This document shows, piece after piece, positions 18,839 to 28,366 of a DNA stretch of 64,000 nucleotides; the stretch's first letter is position 1; every line of letters begins with the position of its first letter. This DNA is from Pseudorhizobium flavum (GTDB lineage: Bacteria > Pseudomonadota > Alphaproteobacteria > Rhizobiales > Rhizobiaceae): contig NZ_LR723670.1 of assembly GCF_902502825.2 (NCBI RefSeq), positions 682,001 to 746,000 of the forward strand, written 5' to 3'. Position numbers and translations under genes: made by a program. Under the pieces are notes generated by a model that was not told the origin of the DNA, searched no databases, and was given only the letters and a program-made list of their open reading frames with translations.

Positions 18839-20212
18839 TCAGTACTTGTATTCGTCGAAGACCGGTTCGACGCTTTGGGCCCAGCGGCCATGATAAAGCA
18901 TCAACAGATCGTCGGCGAGGGTGGCTTTCTTGGCCAGTACTTCGTCCAGCGTATTCAGGAAGACCGTCTCGTCCTGCCCTTCGTCGTTGAGCCGCTTGCG
19001 AGCCGCAAGGCCGCTGCGCGAGATGCCGACGATCTCGCGGGCAATCTCAAGCAATGGCCGTCCGCCGATCTCTGCCTTCAAACCTTTCGCAGGAACCGTG
19101 TCGCGAAGCTGCAGGACATCGTCGTAGCTCCAGGTCGCGGTTGCGTCCTCCGCCGCCGCCAGGGCGCCCTCGTCATAGAGGAGACCCACCCAGAATGCCG
19201 GCAAGGCGCAGATGCGGCGCCACGGCCCTCCATCGGCGCCGCGCATTTCCAGGAACCGCTTCAGCCTTACATCGGGGAAGAGCGTCGAGAGGTGATTGGT
19301 CCAGTCGCCGAGAGTTGGCTCCCACGCGGCTATTTCGCCCTTGAGAGCGCCGTTCATGAATTGGCGGAAGGTCACATGGGTGCAATCATGGTAGCGGCCA
19401 TCGCGGACGACGAAATACATGGGCACGTCCAGCGCCCATTCTACATAGTCATCGAAGCCGAAGTCGGCATTGAAGACGAAAGGCAGGAGGCCTGCGCGCT
19501 GGTTGTCGGTGTCGCGCCAGATGTCGCCACGCCAGGAAAGCAGTCCGTTGGGCTTGCCTTCGGTGAAGGGCGAGGAGGCAAACAGTGCTGTCGCGAGCGG
19601 CTGTAGCTTCATCGAAAGGCGCATCTTGCGCGCCATGTCCTTCTCGGAGGAGAAGTCGAGATTCACCTGGATCGTGCAGGTGCGGTACATCATGTCCAGG
19701 CCCTGCTTGCCGACCTTGGGCATGTAGCGCGTCATGATCTCGTAGCGCGATTTCGGCATTCGAGGCGTTTCGGCCAGGCTCCATTTCGGGCTACCGCCGA
19801 TGCCGAGGAAGCGGATGCCCATGGGCTCGGCAACCTCGCGCAGGACGTCGAGATGCCGGTTGGATTCCTGGCAGGTCTCGTGGATGGTCTCGAGCGGGGC
19901 TCCGGAGAGCTCGAACTGGCCGCCGGGCTCTATGGAAATTGCCCCCATTCCGGAGCGCTCGGCAAGTCCGATGATGTTATCGCCATCCATGATTGGATCC
20001 CAGCCGAGCCTCGCCTGCATGCCGTTCAGCAGTGCTGAGATACTGGCTTCGCCTGCATACGGAACGGGGCTATGGTCGGCGGCGAAAAATGCGAATTTCT
20101 CGTGCTCCGTACCGAGGCGGAACTGATCGGCGGGGCGGGCACCGCTTGCGAGATAGGCGGAAAGCTCGGACACCGAATTCAGAGGTGTCTGGTCGGTGGT
20201 GTCACGGGCCAT
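18839..20212 (-). CDS. gshA: Glutamate-cysteine ligase, plant/alphaproteobacterial type
   Basis: Catalyses ATP-dependent joining of glutamate and cysteine, the first step of glutathione synthesis. 457 residues of the GCS2 family, the class shared by alphaproteobacteria and plants rather than the E. coli type. Recognisable blocks are FRLGTEHEKFAF near residue 31, SIEPGGQFELSGAPL, MYRTCTIQVNLDFSSE and FMNGALKG. The last gene of the minus-strand run pit-rsmE-gshA; 113 bp separate it from rsmE, so it may also have its own promoter. Confidence 0.95.
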   Translation of the reverse strand: MARDTTDQTPLNSVSELSAYLASGARPADQFRLGTEHEKFAFFAADHSPVPYAGEASISALLNGMQARLGWDPIMDGDNIIGLAERSGMGAISIEPGGQFELSGAPLETIHETCQESNRHLDVLREVAEPMGIRFLGIGGSPKWSLAETPRMPKSRYEIMTRYMPKVGKQGLDMMYRTCTIQVNLDFSSEKDMARKMRLSMKLQPLATALFASSPFTEGKPNGLLSWRGDIWRDTDNQRAGLLPFVFNADFGFDDYVEWALDVPMYFVVRDGRYHDCTHVTFRQFMNGALKGEIAAWEPTLGDWTNHLSTLFPDVRLKRFLEMRGADGGPWRRICALPAFWVGLLYDEGALAAAEDATATWSYDDVLQLRDTVPAKGLKAEIGGRPLLEIAREIVGISRSGLAARKRLNDEGQDETVFLNTLDEVLAKKATLADDLLMLYHGRWAQSVEPVFDEYKY

Positions 20213-20325
20213 CGAAACTACCTTGTAAGGCCGACAGGACTGTCGCGTCCGGCTGATTGAACCGGTTTGATGTGCGGCGCAAGTGAATTTGTTTCAAGAT
20301 GCTTTCAGAAATTCACGATGGGTCG

Positions 20326-21063
20326 TCATCGCCAATCGCCGATGCTGGCTTGGATCACCGCGAGCGCCGCGACGGCCGCGGTATCTGCCCGCAGGATGCG
20401 GGGACCGAGAGGGATGGGGGCGACGAAATCGAGGCTGCGCAACAGCTCGCGCTCCTCTTCCGAGAATCCGCCTTCCGGGCCCACAAGAAGGGCAAGGCGC
20501 TCGCCCTCAAGCGCCGCAAGGGCGGAAAGGGGGTTCTGGCCTTCCTCGCCTTCGTCGCAGAAGATGATCCTTCGGTCCGTCGGCCATTCGTCAAGCAGGT
20601 CGCGCAGCCGCTTTGGGGGCATGACCTGTGGAATCGACAATATGCCGCACTGCTCCGCCGCCTCGATCGCATTCGCCTGCAGGCGATCGAGATTGGTGAT
20701 CTTGCCCTGGACATGCTGGGTCATCACCGGTTGCAGGAGCCCGGCGCCCATCTCGACGGCCTTCTGGACCATATAGTCGAGTCGACCGACCTTCAGCGGC
20801 GCGAAGAGGTATTGAAGATCCGGTATCTCGGGTTGCGGTCGTGTCTGCTCCACGCAATCGATCAACAGTTTCTTGCGGGATGGAAAAGCGAGGCGCGCCC
20901 TCCATTCTCCGTCGCGGCCGTTGAAGACGAGGATCTCGGCGCCCTCCGTCAGGCGAAGGACATTGGCGAGGTAGTTGAAATGCTCCGGCTTTGCTTCGAT
21001 CCGAACGTCGGGCGCGAGATCGTTCTCCAAGAAAAGCCGTTGCATTCTAAAGTTGGCGCGCAT
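20326..21063 (-). CDS. rsmE: 16S rRNA (uracil1498-N3)-methyltransferase RsmE
   Basis: SPOUT-class methyltransferase for U1498 of 16S rRNA. 245 residues: an N-terminal PUA-like part ([12 protein letters not shown], then [13 protein letters not shown] [11 protein letters not shown]) and the C-terminal knot with [13 protein letters not shown] and [12 protein letters not shown], both diagnostic of RsmE. It starts 13 bp after the pit stop and is therefore probably co-transcribed with it. ATG 21063 was used; ATG 21048 is an alternative start nearer to the conserved RLFL block. Confidence 0.95.
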   Translation of the reverse strand: MRANFRMQRLFLENDLAPDVRIEAKPEHFNYLANVLRLTEGAEILVFNGRDGEWRARLAFPSRKKLLIDCVEQTRPQPEIPDLQYLFAPLKVGRLDYMVQKAVEMGAGLLQPVMTQHVQGKITNLDRLQANAIEAAEQCGILSIPQVMPPKRLRDLLDEWPTDRRIIFCDEGEEGQNPLSALAALEGERLALLVGPEGGFSEEERELLRSLDFVAPIPLGPRILRADTAAVAALAVIQASIGDWR

Positions 21064-21076
21064 TTCCGTTCACCCA

Positions 21077-22582
21077 TCAGAGGAAGAACAGAGACATAAC
21101 CAGATAGAGGAGCGCCGCAAGAGCGCCGGCCGCCGGGACGGTTATGACCCAGGCTGCGACGATGGTCATGAAGTGCGAGCGGCGGACGAGGTAGCGCCGG
21201 CGCAGTTCTTCCGCGTTCCGCTCCGGCCTTTCCTCGATCTCCCACTTGTCCGCCTTCATCTTCATGTACTCGACCCGGCGTTTCGAGTTGCGGGTATACC
21301 ACTCGCGGAAGAAGCCGACGCCGAACACTGCCCCGACGGCGATATGGGTGGAGCTTACCGGCAGGCCGAGCCAGGAGGCGATGATGACCGTCAGCGCCGC
21401 CGACAGCGACACGCAAAACGCCCGCATCGGGTTGAGCTTGGTGATCTGCTCGCCCACGAGCCTGATAAGGCGCGGACCGAACAGCAGTAGCCCGACGGAG
21501 ATGCCGATGGCTCCGATCACCATGACCCATAAGGGAATGGTTACGGCACCGGAGACGCCGCCTCCCTGCGCAACCGAGACGATGGCGGAGAGCGGGCCAA
21601 TGGCATTGGCGACATCGTTGGCGCCGTGGGCGAAAGACAGGAGCGCCGCAGAGAAGATCAGCGGCATCTGGAAGAGCTTGCGCAGCGACTGGTTGCGGTT
21701 CTCCAGCCCCTGCGACTGGCGGCGGATCAATGGCACGCTCAGGCCCCAGGCGAGCGCACCTGCCACCAGACCGATGAGCACGGCGTTCAGCAACGAGACA
21801 TGGACAAGCTGGCGAAGGCCCTTGAGAGCCAGATAGGAGGAAAAGGCCCCGACCATGACGGCGATGAGCACCGGTACCCAGCGACGGGCCGCGGTGATCT
21901 TGTCATGGCGATAGATGATGAACTCCTTGATGAAGGCAAGGAAGCCGGCCGCGACCACTCCGCCCATCAGCGGAGATATCACCCAGCTGGCGGCGATGCC
22001 GCCCATTTGACCCCAATCCACCGATCCGAAGCCCGCCGCAGCAATACCCGCGCCGACCACGCCTCCCACCACTGCATGGGTCGTCGAGACGGGTGCGCCG
22101 ATCCAGGTCGCGAGATTGACCCAAAGGGCGGACGACAGCAGAGCCGCCATCATCGCCCAGATGAACATGTCCGTATTTTCAAACAGCGCCGGGTTGACGA
22201 TGCCCTTGGAAATCGTCTCGACTACGTCGCCGCCGGCAATCATGGCGCCTGCTGTCTCGAACACTGCCGCGATGAAGAGGGCAAGGCCCATGGACATCGC
22301 CTTGGAGCCGACCGCGGGCCCGACATTGTTCGTTACGTCATTGGCTCCGATATTCATCGCCATGTAAGCGCCGACCGCCGCCGCAGCGATGACAATGATC
22401 GCGCCCGGTCGGTCGATCACGGCGACAGCTGCGAACAGCATGGCAGCGACGAGGAAGATCAGCGCGGTTCCGGGGCCTGCCAGGCGTCGGGAGACGGAAT
22501 GCGTCGCCGCTTCGACCGAACTGATCTTGTCGAGGTCTTTGTCCAGCGTCTGTTTGACGAGGCGCGGGGTCTGCTGTGCCAT
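21077..22582 (-). CDS. pit: Low-affinity inorganic phosphate transporter (Pit family)
   Basis: Proton-coupled inner-membrane permease for metal-phosphate. 501 residues with about 11-12 hydrophobic segments. The two copies of the Pit signature are visible: GANDVTNNVGPAVGSKA near residue 80 and HGANDVANAIGPL near residue 320. The protein has an extra ~45-residue N-terminal cytoplasmic part and a C-terminal extension compared with short Pit proteins. It has no adjacent DUF47/PhoU-like partner gene. A PHO-box-like sequence lies 124 bp upstream. Confidence 0.95.
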   Translation of the reverse strand: MAQQTPRLVKQTLDKDLDKISSVEAATHSVSRRLAGPGTALIFLVAAMLFAAVAVIDRPGAIIVIAAAAVGAYMAMNIGANDVTNNVGPAVGSKAMSMGLALFIAAVFETAGAMIAGGDVVETISKGIVNPALFENTDMFIWAMMAALLSSALWVNLATWIGAPVSTTHAVVGGVVGAGIAAAGFGSVDWGQMGGIAASWVISPLMGGVVAAGFLAFIKEFIIYRHDKITAARRWVPVLIAVMVGAFSSYLALKGLRQLVHVSLLNAVLIGLVAGALAWGLSVPLIRRQSQGLENRNQSLRKLFQMPLIFSAALLSFAHGANDVANAIGPLSAIVSVAQGGGVSGAVTIPLWVMVIGAIGISVGLLLFGPRLIRLVGEQITKLNPMRAFCVSLSAALTVIIASWLGLPVSSTHIAVGAVFGVGFFREWYTRNSKRRVEYMKMKADKWEIEERPERNAEELRRRYLVRRSHFMTIVAAWVITVPAAGALAALLYLVMSLFFL

Positions 22583-22705
22583 ATCGGTTCCTTTGGCCAG
22601 GGAGCCGGCGCGACATCGGCCCGTTGGTCATTGGTCATCGACCGTCGGGTCTTGCTGCCAGCGACTATGGCCGTTCGCCTAGCGGGATTGCACCCCTAAC
22701 GCAAT

Positions 22706-22723
22706 ATGACACTTTTGTGACGG
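22706..22723 (-). promoter_or_regulatory. PHO-box-like PhoB site upstream of pit
   Basis: On the minus strand: CCGTCAC-AAAA-GTGTCAT, two direct 7-mers with an 11-bp period that match the PhoB half-site CTGTCAT at 5 and 6 of 7 positions. It sits between the Nudix gene stop and pit. Confidence 0.55.
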
Positions 22724-22731
22724 CGGCCGTA

Positions 22732-23232
22732 TCAGCCGCTCGCCGCTGATTTCAGCGGCGACTGTTGCAGCCTTTCGCCGAAACTCAGCAGGAGCTCCTT
22801 GAGTTCCGGCTCATTTACGCGCGCTGCAGCCTCTGCCGGCGATACCCATTCCAGGCGCCGACTGCCTTTCTCGGGGAAGTTTCTCGACATGTCTTCCACT
22901 TCGAGTACGTGCACCTGGACCCGCACGGGGATCTTGAGCCCGGTCTGCAACGCCTTGCGATAGTGGTAGAAGCCGAGTGGTTCCTTTTCGATTTTGCCCT
23001 TGGCGCCGGCTTCCTCGAACGCCTCCCGTTCGGCGACGGCATGTGCCTTCTTGCCCGTCATGGGCCATCCCTTCGGAATGACCCACCGGCCGGTGTCGCG
23101 GCTGGTGAGGAGAAGGATTTCGCAGGTCCCCTGCTTCTTCTTCGCCCGGTAACACAGCGCGGCATACTGCTGCTTCGGCGGTCGCCGCAGCATGAGGCCG
23201 ACGTCTGTCTTCAGGCGGTTCAGAAGTTGCAA
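22732..23232 (-). CDS. Nudix hydrolase, DIPP-like
   Basis: Hydrolyses a nucleoside or inositol diphosphate-linked substrate. 166 residues from the chosen start. The Nudix box is present as GWPMTGKKAHAVAEREAFEE followed by AG; the first Glu of the canonical box is Lys, as in the diphosphoinositol/Ap(n)A (DIPP) subgroup, while the catalytic REAFEE is intact. I chose TTG 23232 because GGAGGA lies eight bases upstream and no ATG in the frame has such a signal until the ATG inside the fold. A longer ATG start at 23289 is possible but unsupported. Confidence 0.85.
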   Translation of the reverse strand: MQLLNRLKTDVGLMLRRPPKQQYAALCYRAKKKQGTCEILLLTSRDTGRWVIPKGWPMTGKKAHAVAEREAFEEAGAKGKIEKEPLGFYHYRKALQTGLKIPVRVQVHVLEVEDMSRNFPEKGSRRLEWVSPAEAAARVNEPELKELLLSFGERLQQSPLKSAASG

Positions 23233-23506
23233 AGAGGGTTCCTCCCTTGATCGGCGTTTCCGCCCGTGACGGCCACTCACATCGCACAATGACGCGGCAG
23301 AAGTGAGTCGTTTTATTTTGATCTTGAAATATAGTGCTTATCCGAGGCTTGTGCAGGGATGGACCTCACGTTTGCGGCGGATAATTACCTAAGACGGCTT
23401 CTGGAAAAAGCGTTCTGCAATGCTCATCCGTCAATGCCCATGCTGACGCATCTTGGTATTTCGCCATGCTAGCTGCTATGACGGTTCAAACGCGGGAGGA
23501 AGTGCC

Positions 23507-24946
23507 GTGTCGGATGCCATAAAGTTTCTTGAGCCACGCCAGGCTGTCGTGTCGCGGCGAGCGACGATTATCGCGGATCTCGCGGATATCCTGCCACCGG
23601 AATGCCTGGTGCACGAACCGCGTGAGCTTGTGCCGTTCGAGACTGATGCGTTCGTATCCTATCGACGATTGCCGCTCGCTGTTGTCCTGCCGAAGACGAC
23701 GGAACAGGTGGCGGCGGTGATGAAGTACTGTCACCGCTACGGTATTCCGGTCGTTCCGCGGGGCGCGGGCACGTCCCTCTCTGGAGGGGCGATCCCGCAG
23801 GAAGATGCGGTTGTCCTCGGGCTCTCGAAGATGTCGAGGATACTCGAGGTCGATCCGGCCAATCGTACCGCAACCGTCCAGGCCGGCGTGACCAATCTGA
23901 GCATCTCCGACGCCGTCAGTCCCCAAGGCTTCTTCTATGCGCCCGATCCGAGCTCGCAGCTTGCCTGCACGATCGGCGGCAATATCGGCATGAATTCCGG
24001 CGGCGCCCACTGTCTGAAGTATGGCGTGACGACCAACAACCTGCTCGGCGTGAAGATGGTGCTGGTCGATGGAACAGTGATCGAACTCGGGGGCAAGCAC
24101 CTCGACGCCGCCGGCTACGACCTGCTCGGTATCGTCTGCGGCTCCGAGGGCCAGCTCGGTATCGTCACAGAGGCGACGGTCAGGCTGATCGCCAAGCCGG
24201 AGGGCGCCCGGCCGGTTCTGTTCGGCTTTGACACCTCGGAGCAAGCGGGTGCCTGTGTCGCCGATATCATCGGTTCCGGCATCATTCCGGTAGCGATCGA
24301 GTTCATGGACAAGCCGGCGATCGAAATTTGCGAGGCCTTTGCGCAGGCCGGCTATCCCCTGGATGTCGGAGCCCTGCTGATCGTCGAGGTAGAGGGGTCG
24401 GAGGCCGAGATGGAGGCGATGCTAAAGAGCATCGTAGAAATCGCCGGCCGCCATCACGTGAAGACTGTGCGCGAGAGCCAGAGCGCAACGGAGGCGGCTC
24501 TGATCTGGAAGGGCCGCAAGTCCGCCTTTGGCGCGACCGGTCGGATCGCCGACTATATCTGCATGGACGGCACGGTGCCCCTCGGCAAGCTCTCCTACGT
24601 GCTGGAGAAGACGTCGGAGATCGTCGCGCGCTTCGGGCTGAGGGTCGCCAATGTTTTCCATGCCGGTGACGGCAACATGCATCCGCTGATCCTGTTCAAC
24701 GCCAATGATCCGGAAGACGCCGCCCGCGCCGAGGAGGCTGGCAATGAAATTCTCAAGCTCTGCGTCGATGCCGGCGGTTGCCTGACCGGCGAGCACGGGG
24801 TTGGCATCGAGAAACGCGACCTGATGCGCCACCAGTATTCCGATGCCGATCTTAACCAGCAGATGGCGGTCCGCGCCGCCTTCGATGCGGGTTGGCTCCT
24901 CAATCCGTCCAAAGTCTTCCCGCTGGAGGGGCGTCCGGCCGCATGA
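23507..24946 (+). CDS. glcD: Glycolate oxidase FAD-binding subunit GlcD
   Basis: FAD-linked subunit of glycolate oxidase, which converts glycolate to glyoxylate with GlcE and GlcF at the membrane. 479 residues. The PP-loop of the FAD_binding_4 domain is VVPRGAGTSLSGGAIP (about residues 83-98) and the C-terminal domain has NVFHAGDGNMHPL and LTGEHGVGIEKRD. Start GTG 23507 is supported by GGGAGGA six bases upstream. First gene of glcDEF; the stop overlaps the glcE start by 4 bp. Confidence 0.95.
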   Translation: MSDAIKFLEPRQAVVSRRATIIADLADILPPECLVHEPRELVPFETDAFVSYRRLPLAVVLPKTTEQVAAVMKYCHRYGIPVVPRGAGTSLSGGAIPQEDAVVLGLSKMSRILEVDPANRTATVQAGVTNLSISDAVSPQGFFYAPDPSSQLACTIGGNIGMNSGGAHCLKYGVTTNNLLGVKMVLVDGTVIELGGKHLDAAGYDLLGIVCGSEGQLGIVTEATVRLIAKPEGARPVLFGFDTSEQAGACVADIIGSGIIPVAIEFMDKPAIEICEAFAQAGYPLDVGALLIVEVEGSEAEMEAMLKSIVEIAGRHHVKTVRESQSATEAALIWKGRKSAFGATGRIADYICMDGTVPLGKLSYVLEKTSEIVARFGLRVANVFHAGDGNMHPLILFNANDPEDAARAEEAGNEILKLCVDAGGCLTGEHGVGIEKRDLMRHQYSDADLNQQMAVRAAFDAGWLLNPSKVFPLEGRPAA

Positions 24947-26145
24947 CCTTCGTACCCCATAATGAAGCCGACGCCGCCTATGTCGTTCGCAATGCCGCAG
25001 CACGGGGCACGCGCCTGACGCTCTGCGGCGGAGGTACCCGCAGCGGCTTCGGCAATCCCGTCGAGGCTGACGAGCAGTTGAGCTCGAGGGGCTTGTCGGG
25101 CATCGTCGATTACGAACCCGCAGAAATGGTGATGACGGCGCGGGCCGGCACGCCGCTCGCGGAGATAGAAGCCGCCCTCGCGGCGAACGGCCAGATGATG
25201 GCGTTCGAGCCGATGGACCATCGGCCGATCATGGGCACATCCGGCGAGCCGACCATCGGTGGCCTGTTCGCCGCCAATGCCTCCGGCCCCCGCCGCTTCG
25301 TCGCTGGCGCTGCCCGTGACAGCCTGCTCGGCATCCGCTTCGTCAACGGCAGCGGCGAAGTCATCCGCGCGGGCGGGCGGGTGATGAAGAACGTCACCGG
25401 TCTTGACCTCGTGAAGCTGCTGGCGGGGTCGCAAGGCACGCTGGGCTTCATCACGGAGGTTACCTTCCGGGTCCTTCCCGTGCCCCAGGCAGTGGCGACC
25501 ATCGTGATCTCGGGGCTGGACGATGCAGCCGCGGCACAAGCCATGGCGGTTGCCATGGCCATGCCCGTCGAGGTCTCGGGAGCCGCTCATCTGCCCCAGA
25601 GCGTGAAGGGCCGCTTCCTGAACGGAGCGCTGCCGGAAGGCGAGGCGACGGTGCTGCGGCTCGAGGGGCTTCCAGCATCGGTCTCGGTGCGCCTCGAAAA
25701 GCTTGAAGCAGAAATGTCCCGCTTCGGCCCGATCTCGCAACTGGGTGGGGACGAGAGCCACCGCCTCTGGCGCGAGATCAGAGATGTCGCCCCCTATGCC
25801 AATGTCTCGCACAAGCCTCTTTGGCGTGTTTCCGTCGCGCCTTCGACCGGCCATCAGCTTGTGGCCGCTTTGCGCCTGGAGGCGGGGATAGACGCCTTCT
25901 ACGACTGGCAGGGCGGGTTGGTCTGGATGCAGATGGAAGCTGATCCGGAAGCCGAACGTCTGCGGCGCTACATCAAGGCGCTCGGAGGCGGGCATGCGAC
26001 GCTGATGCGGGCGCCGGATCGGGTGAGGGCGGCCACGCCAGCCTTTCAGCCCGAGTCCGAGGCGGTCGCCGCGCTTTCGTTGCGCATCAAGGAAAAGCTC
26101 GATCCGGCCGGCATATTCAGCCCCGGCAAGATGGCAGGAGCCTGA
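24943..26145 (+). CDS. glcE: Glycolate oxidase FAD-binding subunit GlcE
   Basis: Second flavin subunit of glycolate oxidase. 400 residues, with the FAD_binding_4 pattern: LTLCGGGTRSGFG near residue 30, then TIGGLFAANASGPRR and the LGIRFVNGSGEVIRAGGRVMKN block cut short here to name the FAD pocket region at about 127-145. The C-terminal end LDPAGIFSPGKM is typical for the family. Translationally coupled to glcD by ATGA overlap and followed after 3 bp by the glcF TTG start. Confidence 0.93.
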   Translation: MTFVPHNEADAAYVVRNAAARGTRLTLCGGGTRSGFGNPVEADEQLSSRGLSGIVDYEPAEMVMTARAGTPLAEIEAALAANGQMMAFEPMDHRPIMGTSGEPTIGGLFAANASGPRRFVAGAARDSLLGIRFVNGSGEVIRAGGRVMKNVTGLDLVKLLAGSQGTLGFITEVTFRVLPVPQAVATIVISGLDDAAAAQAMAVAMAMPVEVSGAAHLPQSVKGRFLNGALPEGEATVLRLEGLPASVSVRLEKLEAEMSRFGPISQLGGDESHRLWREIRDVAPYANVSHKPLWRVSVAPSTGHQLVAALRLEAGIDAFYDWQGGLVWMQMEADPEAERLRRYIKALGGGHATLMRAPDRVRAATPAFQPESEAVAALSLRIKEKLDPAGIFSPGKMAGA

Positions 26146-26148
26146 GAC

Positions 26149-27447
26149 TTGCAGACAAACTTCACGGCCGAACAACTCGCAGATCCCTATGTGGCGGAAT
26201 CGGAGAAGATCCTGCGGCGCTGCGTGCATTGCGGCTTCTGTACTGCCACCTGTCCGACCTATGTGACGCTCGGCAATGAACTCGACAGTCCGCGCGGGCG
26301 GATCTACCTCATCAAGGACATGCTGGAGAACGACCGGCCGGCGGATGCCGAGGTCGTCACACACATCGACCGCTGCCTGTCCTGTCTTGCCTGCATGACG
26401 ACCTGCCCGTCCGGTGTCGACTACATGCATCTGGTCGACCACGCCCGGGTCCATATCGAGAAGACCTACCGGCGTCCCCTGATGGACAGGATGATCCGGC
26501 AGATGCTGGCCATGATCCTGCCCTATCCGTCACGCTTCCGGCCGGCTCTTGCGCTCGCCAGGCTCGGCCGTCCGTTTGCGCCGCTGCTCAAAGGCATCAA
26601 GCCGCTGAGGCCGGTCGCGGCCATGCTGGAGCTTGCGCCGCAGGGAAGGCTGAAGCATTCGGACTCTGCCCGCCCCGGGGTTCGAGCGCCGGAGGCCGCG
26701 CGCCGCGGGCGGGTGGCGATCCTGACCGGCTGTGCCCAGCCGGTTCTGGACGGCGGCATCAACGAGGCAGCCATTCGCCTCCTGACCCGGCTCGGCGTCG
26801 AGGTGGTCGTGCCGGAAGGTGAGGGCTGTTGTGGCGCTCTCGTGCACCACATGGGGAAGGAAGAGCCGGCTCTCGACTTTGCCCGCCGCAATGTTGATGT
26901 CTGGACCCGCGAGATCGAACGCGGCGGACTGGATGCGATCATCATCACCGCCTCCGGATGCGGTACGACGATCAAGGACTATGGCCACATGCTGCGCCTT
27001 GATCGCGCCTATGCGGAAAAGGCGGCGCGAGTATCGGCGCTGGCAAAGGATGTCACCGAGTATGTTGCGACTCTCGAGCTTCCTGCGCAGGATTCAAAGG
27101 GGATGACGGTCGCCTATCATTCCGCCTGTTCCATGCAGCACGGCCAGAAGATCACGCAGCTTCCCAAGGCCCTGCTGGCGAAGGCCGGTTTCAAGGTCCG
27201 CGATCCGGCAGAGGGCCACCTCTGCTGCGGTTCCGCCGGCACCTATAACATCATGCAGCCGGAGATCTCCGCCCAACTCAAGGCCCGTAAGGTCCGCAAC
27301 ATCGAGGCGACGCAACCGGATGTTATCGCAACTGGCAATATCGGCTGCATGACGCAGATCGGTAGCGGCACGGCCTTGCCAATCCTGCATACGGTGGAAC
27401 TTCTCGATTGGGCCTATGGCGGTCCGAAGCCTGCGAAGCTGGCATGA
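26149..27447 (+). CDS. glcF: Glycolate oxidase iron-sulfur subunit GlcF
   Basis: Electron-transfer subunit of glycolate oxidase. 432 residues. Two 4Fe-4S motifs are seen: Cys25-Cys28-Cys31-Cys35 (CVHCGFCTATCP) and Cys76-Cys79-Cys82-Cys86. Two CCG domains follow (GEGCCGALVHHMG, GHLCCGSAGTYN), which bind a further cluster in related heterodisulfide reductases. The start is TTG 26149, with AGGAG eight bases upstream, 3 bp after glcE; no suitable ATG precedes the first Cys motif. A shared terminator lies between it and the convergent beta-barrel gene. Confidence 0.95.
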   Translation: MQTNFTAEQLADPYVAESEKILRRCVHCGFCTATCPTYVTLGNELDSPRGRIYLIKDMLENDRPADAEVVTHIDRCLSCLACMTTCPSGVDYMHLVDHARVHIEKTYRRPLMDRMIRQMLAMILPYPSRFRPALALARLGRPFAPLLKGIKPLRPVAAMLELAPQGRLKHSDSARPGVRAPEAARRGRVAILTGCAQPVLDGGINEAAIRLLTRLGVEVVVPEGEGCCGALVHHMGKEEPALDFARRNVDVWTREIERGGLDAIIITASGCGTTIKDYGHMLRLDRAYAEKAARVSALAKDVTEYVATLELPAQDSKGMTVAYHSACSMQHGQKITQLPKALLAKAGFKVRDPAEGHLCCGSAGTYNIMQPEISAQLKARKVRNIEATQPDVIATGNIGCMTQIGSGTALPILHTVELLDWAYGGPKPAKLA

Positions 27448-27472
27448 AAAAAGCCGGCGCTAAGGCCGGCCT
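27447..27472 (-). terminator. Terminator of the outer-membrane beta-barrel gene
   Basis: GCCGGC-N6-GCCGGC with a run of six T on the minus strand (27452-27447) directly after the stem. It overlaps the glcF stop region and could weakly serve both strands. Confidence 0.75.
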
Positions 27473-27495
27473 TTCCATTCATCTCTGTCGCGATA

Positions 27496-28218
27496 TCAGA
27501 ACTTGAAGGAGATGCCGACATTCACCGCGTTGGTGAAGATCTCGGTCTTCAGGGAATCGCCACTGTCGATATCGACGTCGACGAAGGAATAGTTGCCCTT
27601 GTACTCCACAAAGGCAGCCCAGCGGTCGGTAATGTCGTACTTGACGCCGGCCTGCGCCTGAAGCGTGGCACCGCCGAACTGGTACTCGGACGTGGTTCCG
27701 CTCGGACGGGTCACTTCGATATGCGGAACGTTAATGCCGACGCCAGCGCCCACGTAAGGGGTGAAACGGCTGCCCTCGATCGGGAAGCGATAGAGCGCGT
27801 TCACCGTCAGCAGGTTGATGCCATCGGTCATTTCGAAATGATCCCAGCCGGTCTCGGCCAGGGTTTCGTCATCCGCATAGACCTTCGCATGAGTGAAATC
27901 GAGCGAAATGCCGAGGTTGGAAAGCCGGCCGCCGTCGAACCAGTAGGTGCCGCGAACGCCCCAGTAGATCGGCATAGAGAAGGAGTTTCCTTCCCAACCA
28001 GCGGTGAAGTCTGGCCCACCCGATACTTCTACGTCGCTATGCGGCGCGGTCTGGTAGCCACCATAGACGGAGAACTCGTAACCGCCGGTGCTTTCAAGCG
28101 CTACAGCAGCTTCCATGGGCGCTTCGACCGGCGCCATATCTGCTGCCTGCGCAGAGGAAAAAGCGACGAGCCCGACGATTGACGAGGACGCCAGGAAGAG
28201 GAACGTTGATTTGCGCAT
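27496..28218 (-). CDS. Outer-membrane beta-barrel protein, LpxQ-like (putative lipid A oxidase)
   Basis: 240 residues with a Sec signal (MRKSTFLFLASS to SAQAADM). The mature part has alternating beta strands with aromatic girdles and ends in a strand finishing ...VGISFKF, with a terminal Phe as expected for outer-membrane barrels of about eight strands. The stretch EFSVYGGYQTAPHSDV and WEGNSFSMP recall the rhizobial lipid A oxidase LpxQ, which forms 2-aminogluconate in lipid A; this assignment is from memory of the family and needs alignment. ATG 28218 begins the signal peptide directly; TTG 28251 would add 11 residues. Confidence 0.72.
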   Translation of the reverse strand: MRKSTFLFLASSSIVGLVAFSSAQAADMAPVEAPMEAAVALESTGGYEFSVYGGYQTAPHSDVEVSGGPDFTAGWEGNSFSMPIYWGVRGTYWFDGGRLSNLGISLDFTHAKVYADDETLAETGWDHFEMTDGINLLTVNALYRFPIEGSRFTPYVGAGVGINVPHIEVTRPSGTTSEYQFGGATLQAQAGVKYDITDRWAAFVEYKGNYSFVDVDIDSGDSLKTEIFTNAVNVGISFKF

Positions 28219-28366
28219 GGAGAGCCCGGAATGTTTCTTGCTTCGACTCAATCTTAGCGAGCAGAGGCGTTGCGGTCTGTGGTTTTAATGCACCACCTGC
28301 GATCATCTTGCCCAGTTATGGTGAATGAAGCGTAAAAGGTGCGGCTTCACCGCCTTCTGGGAGCAG

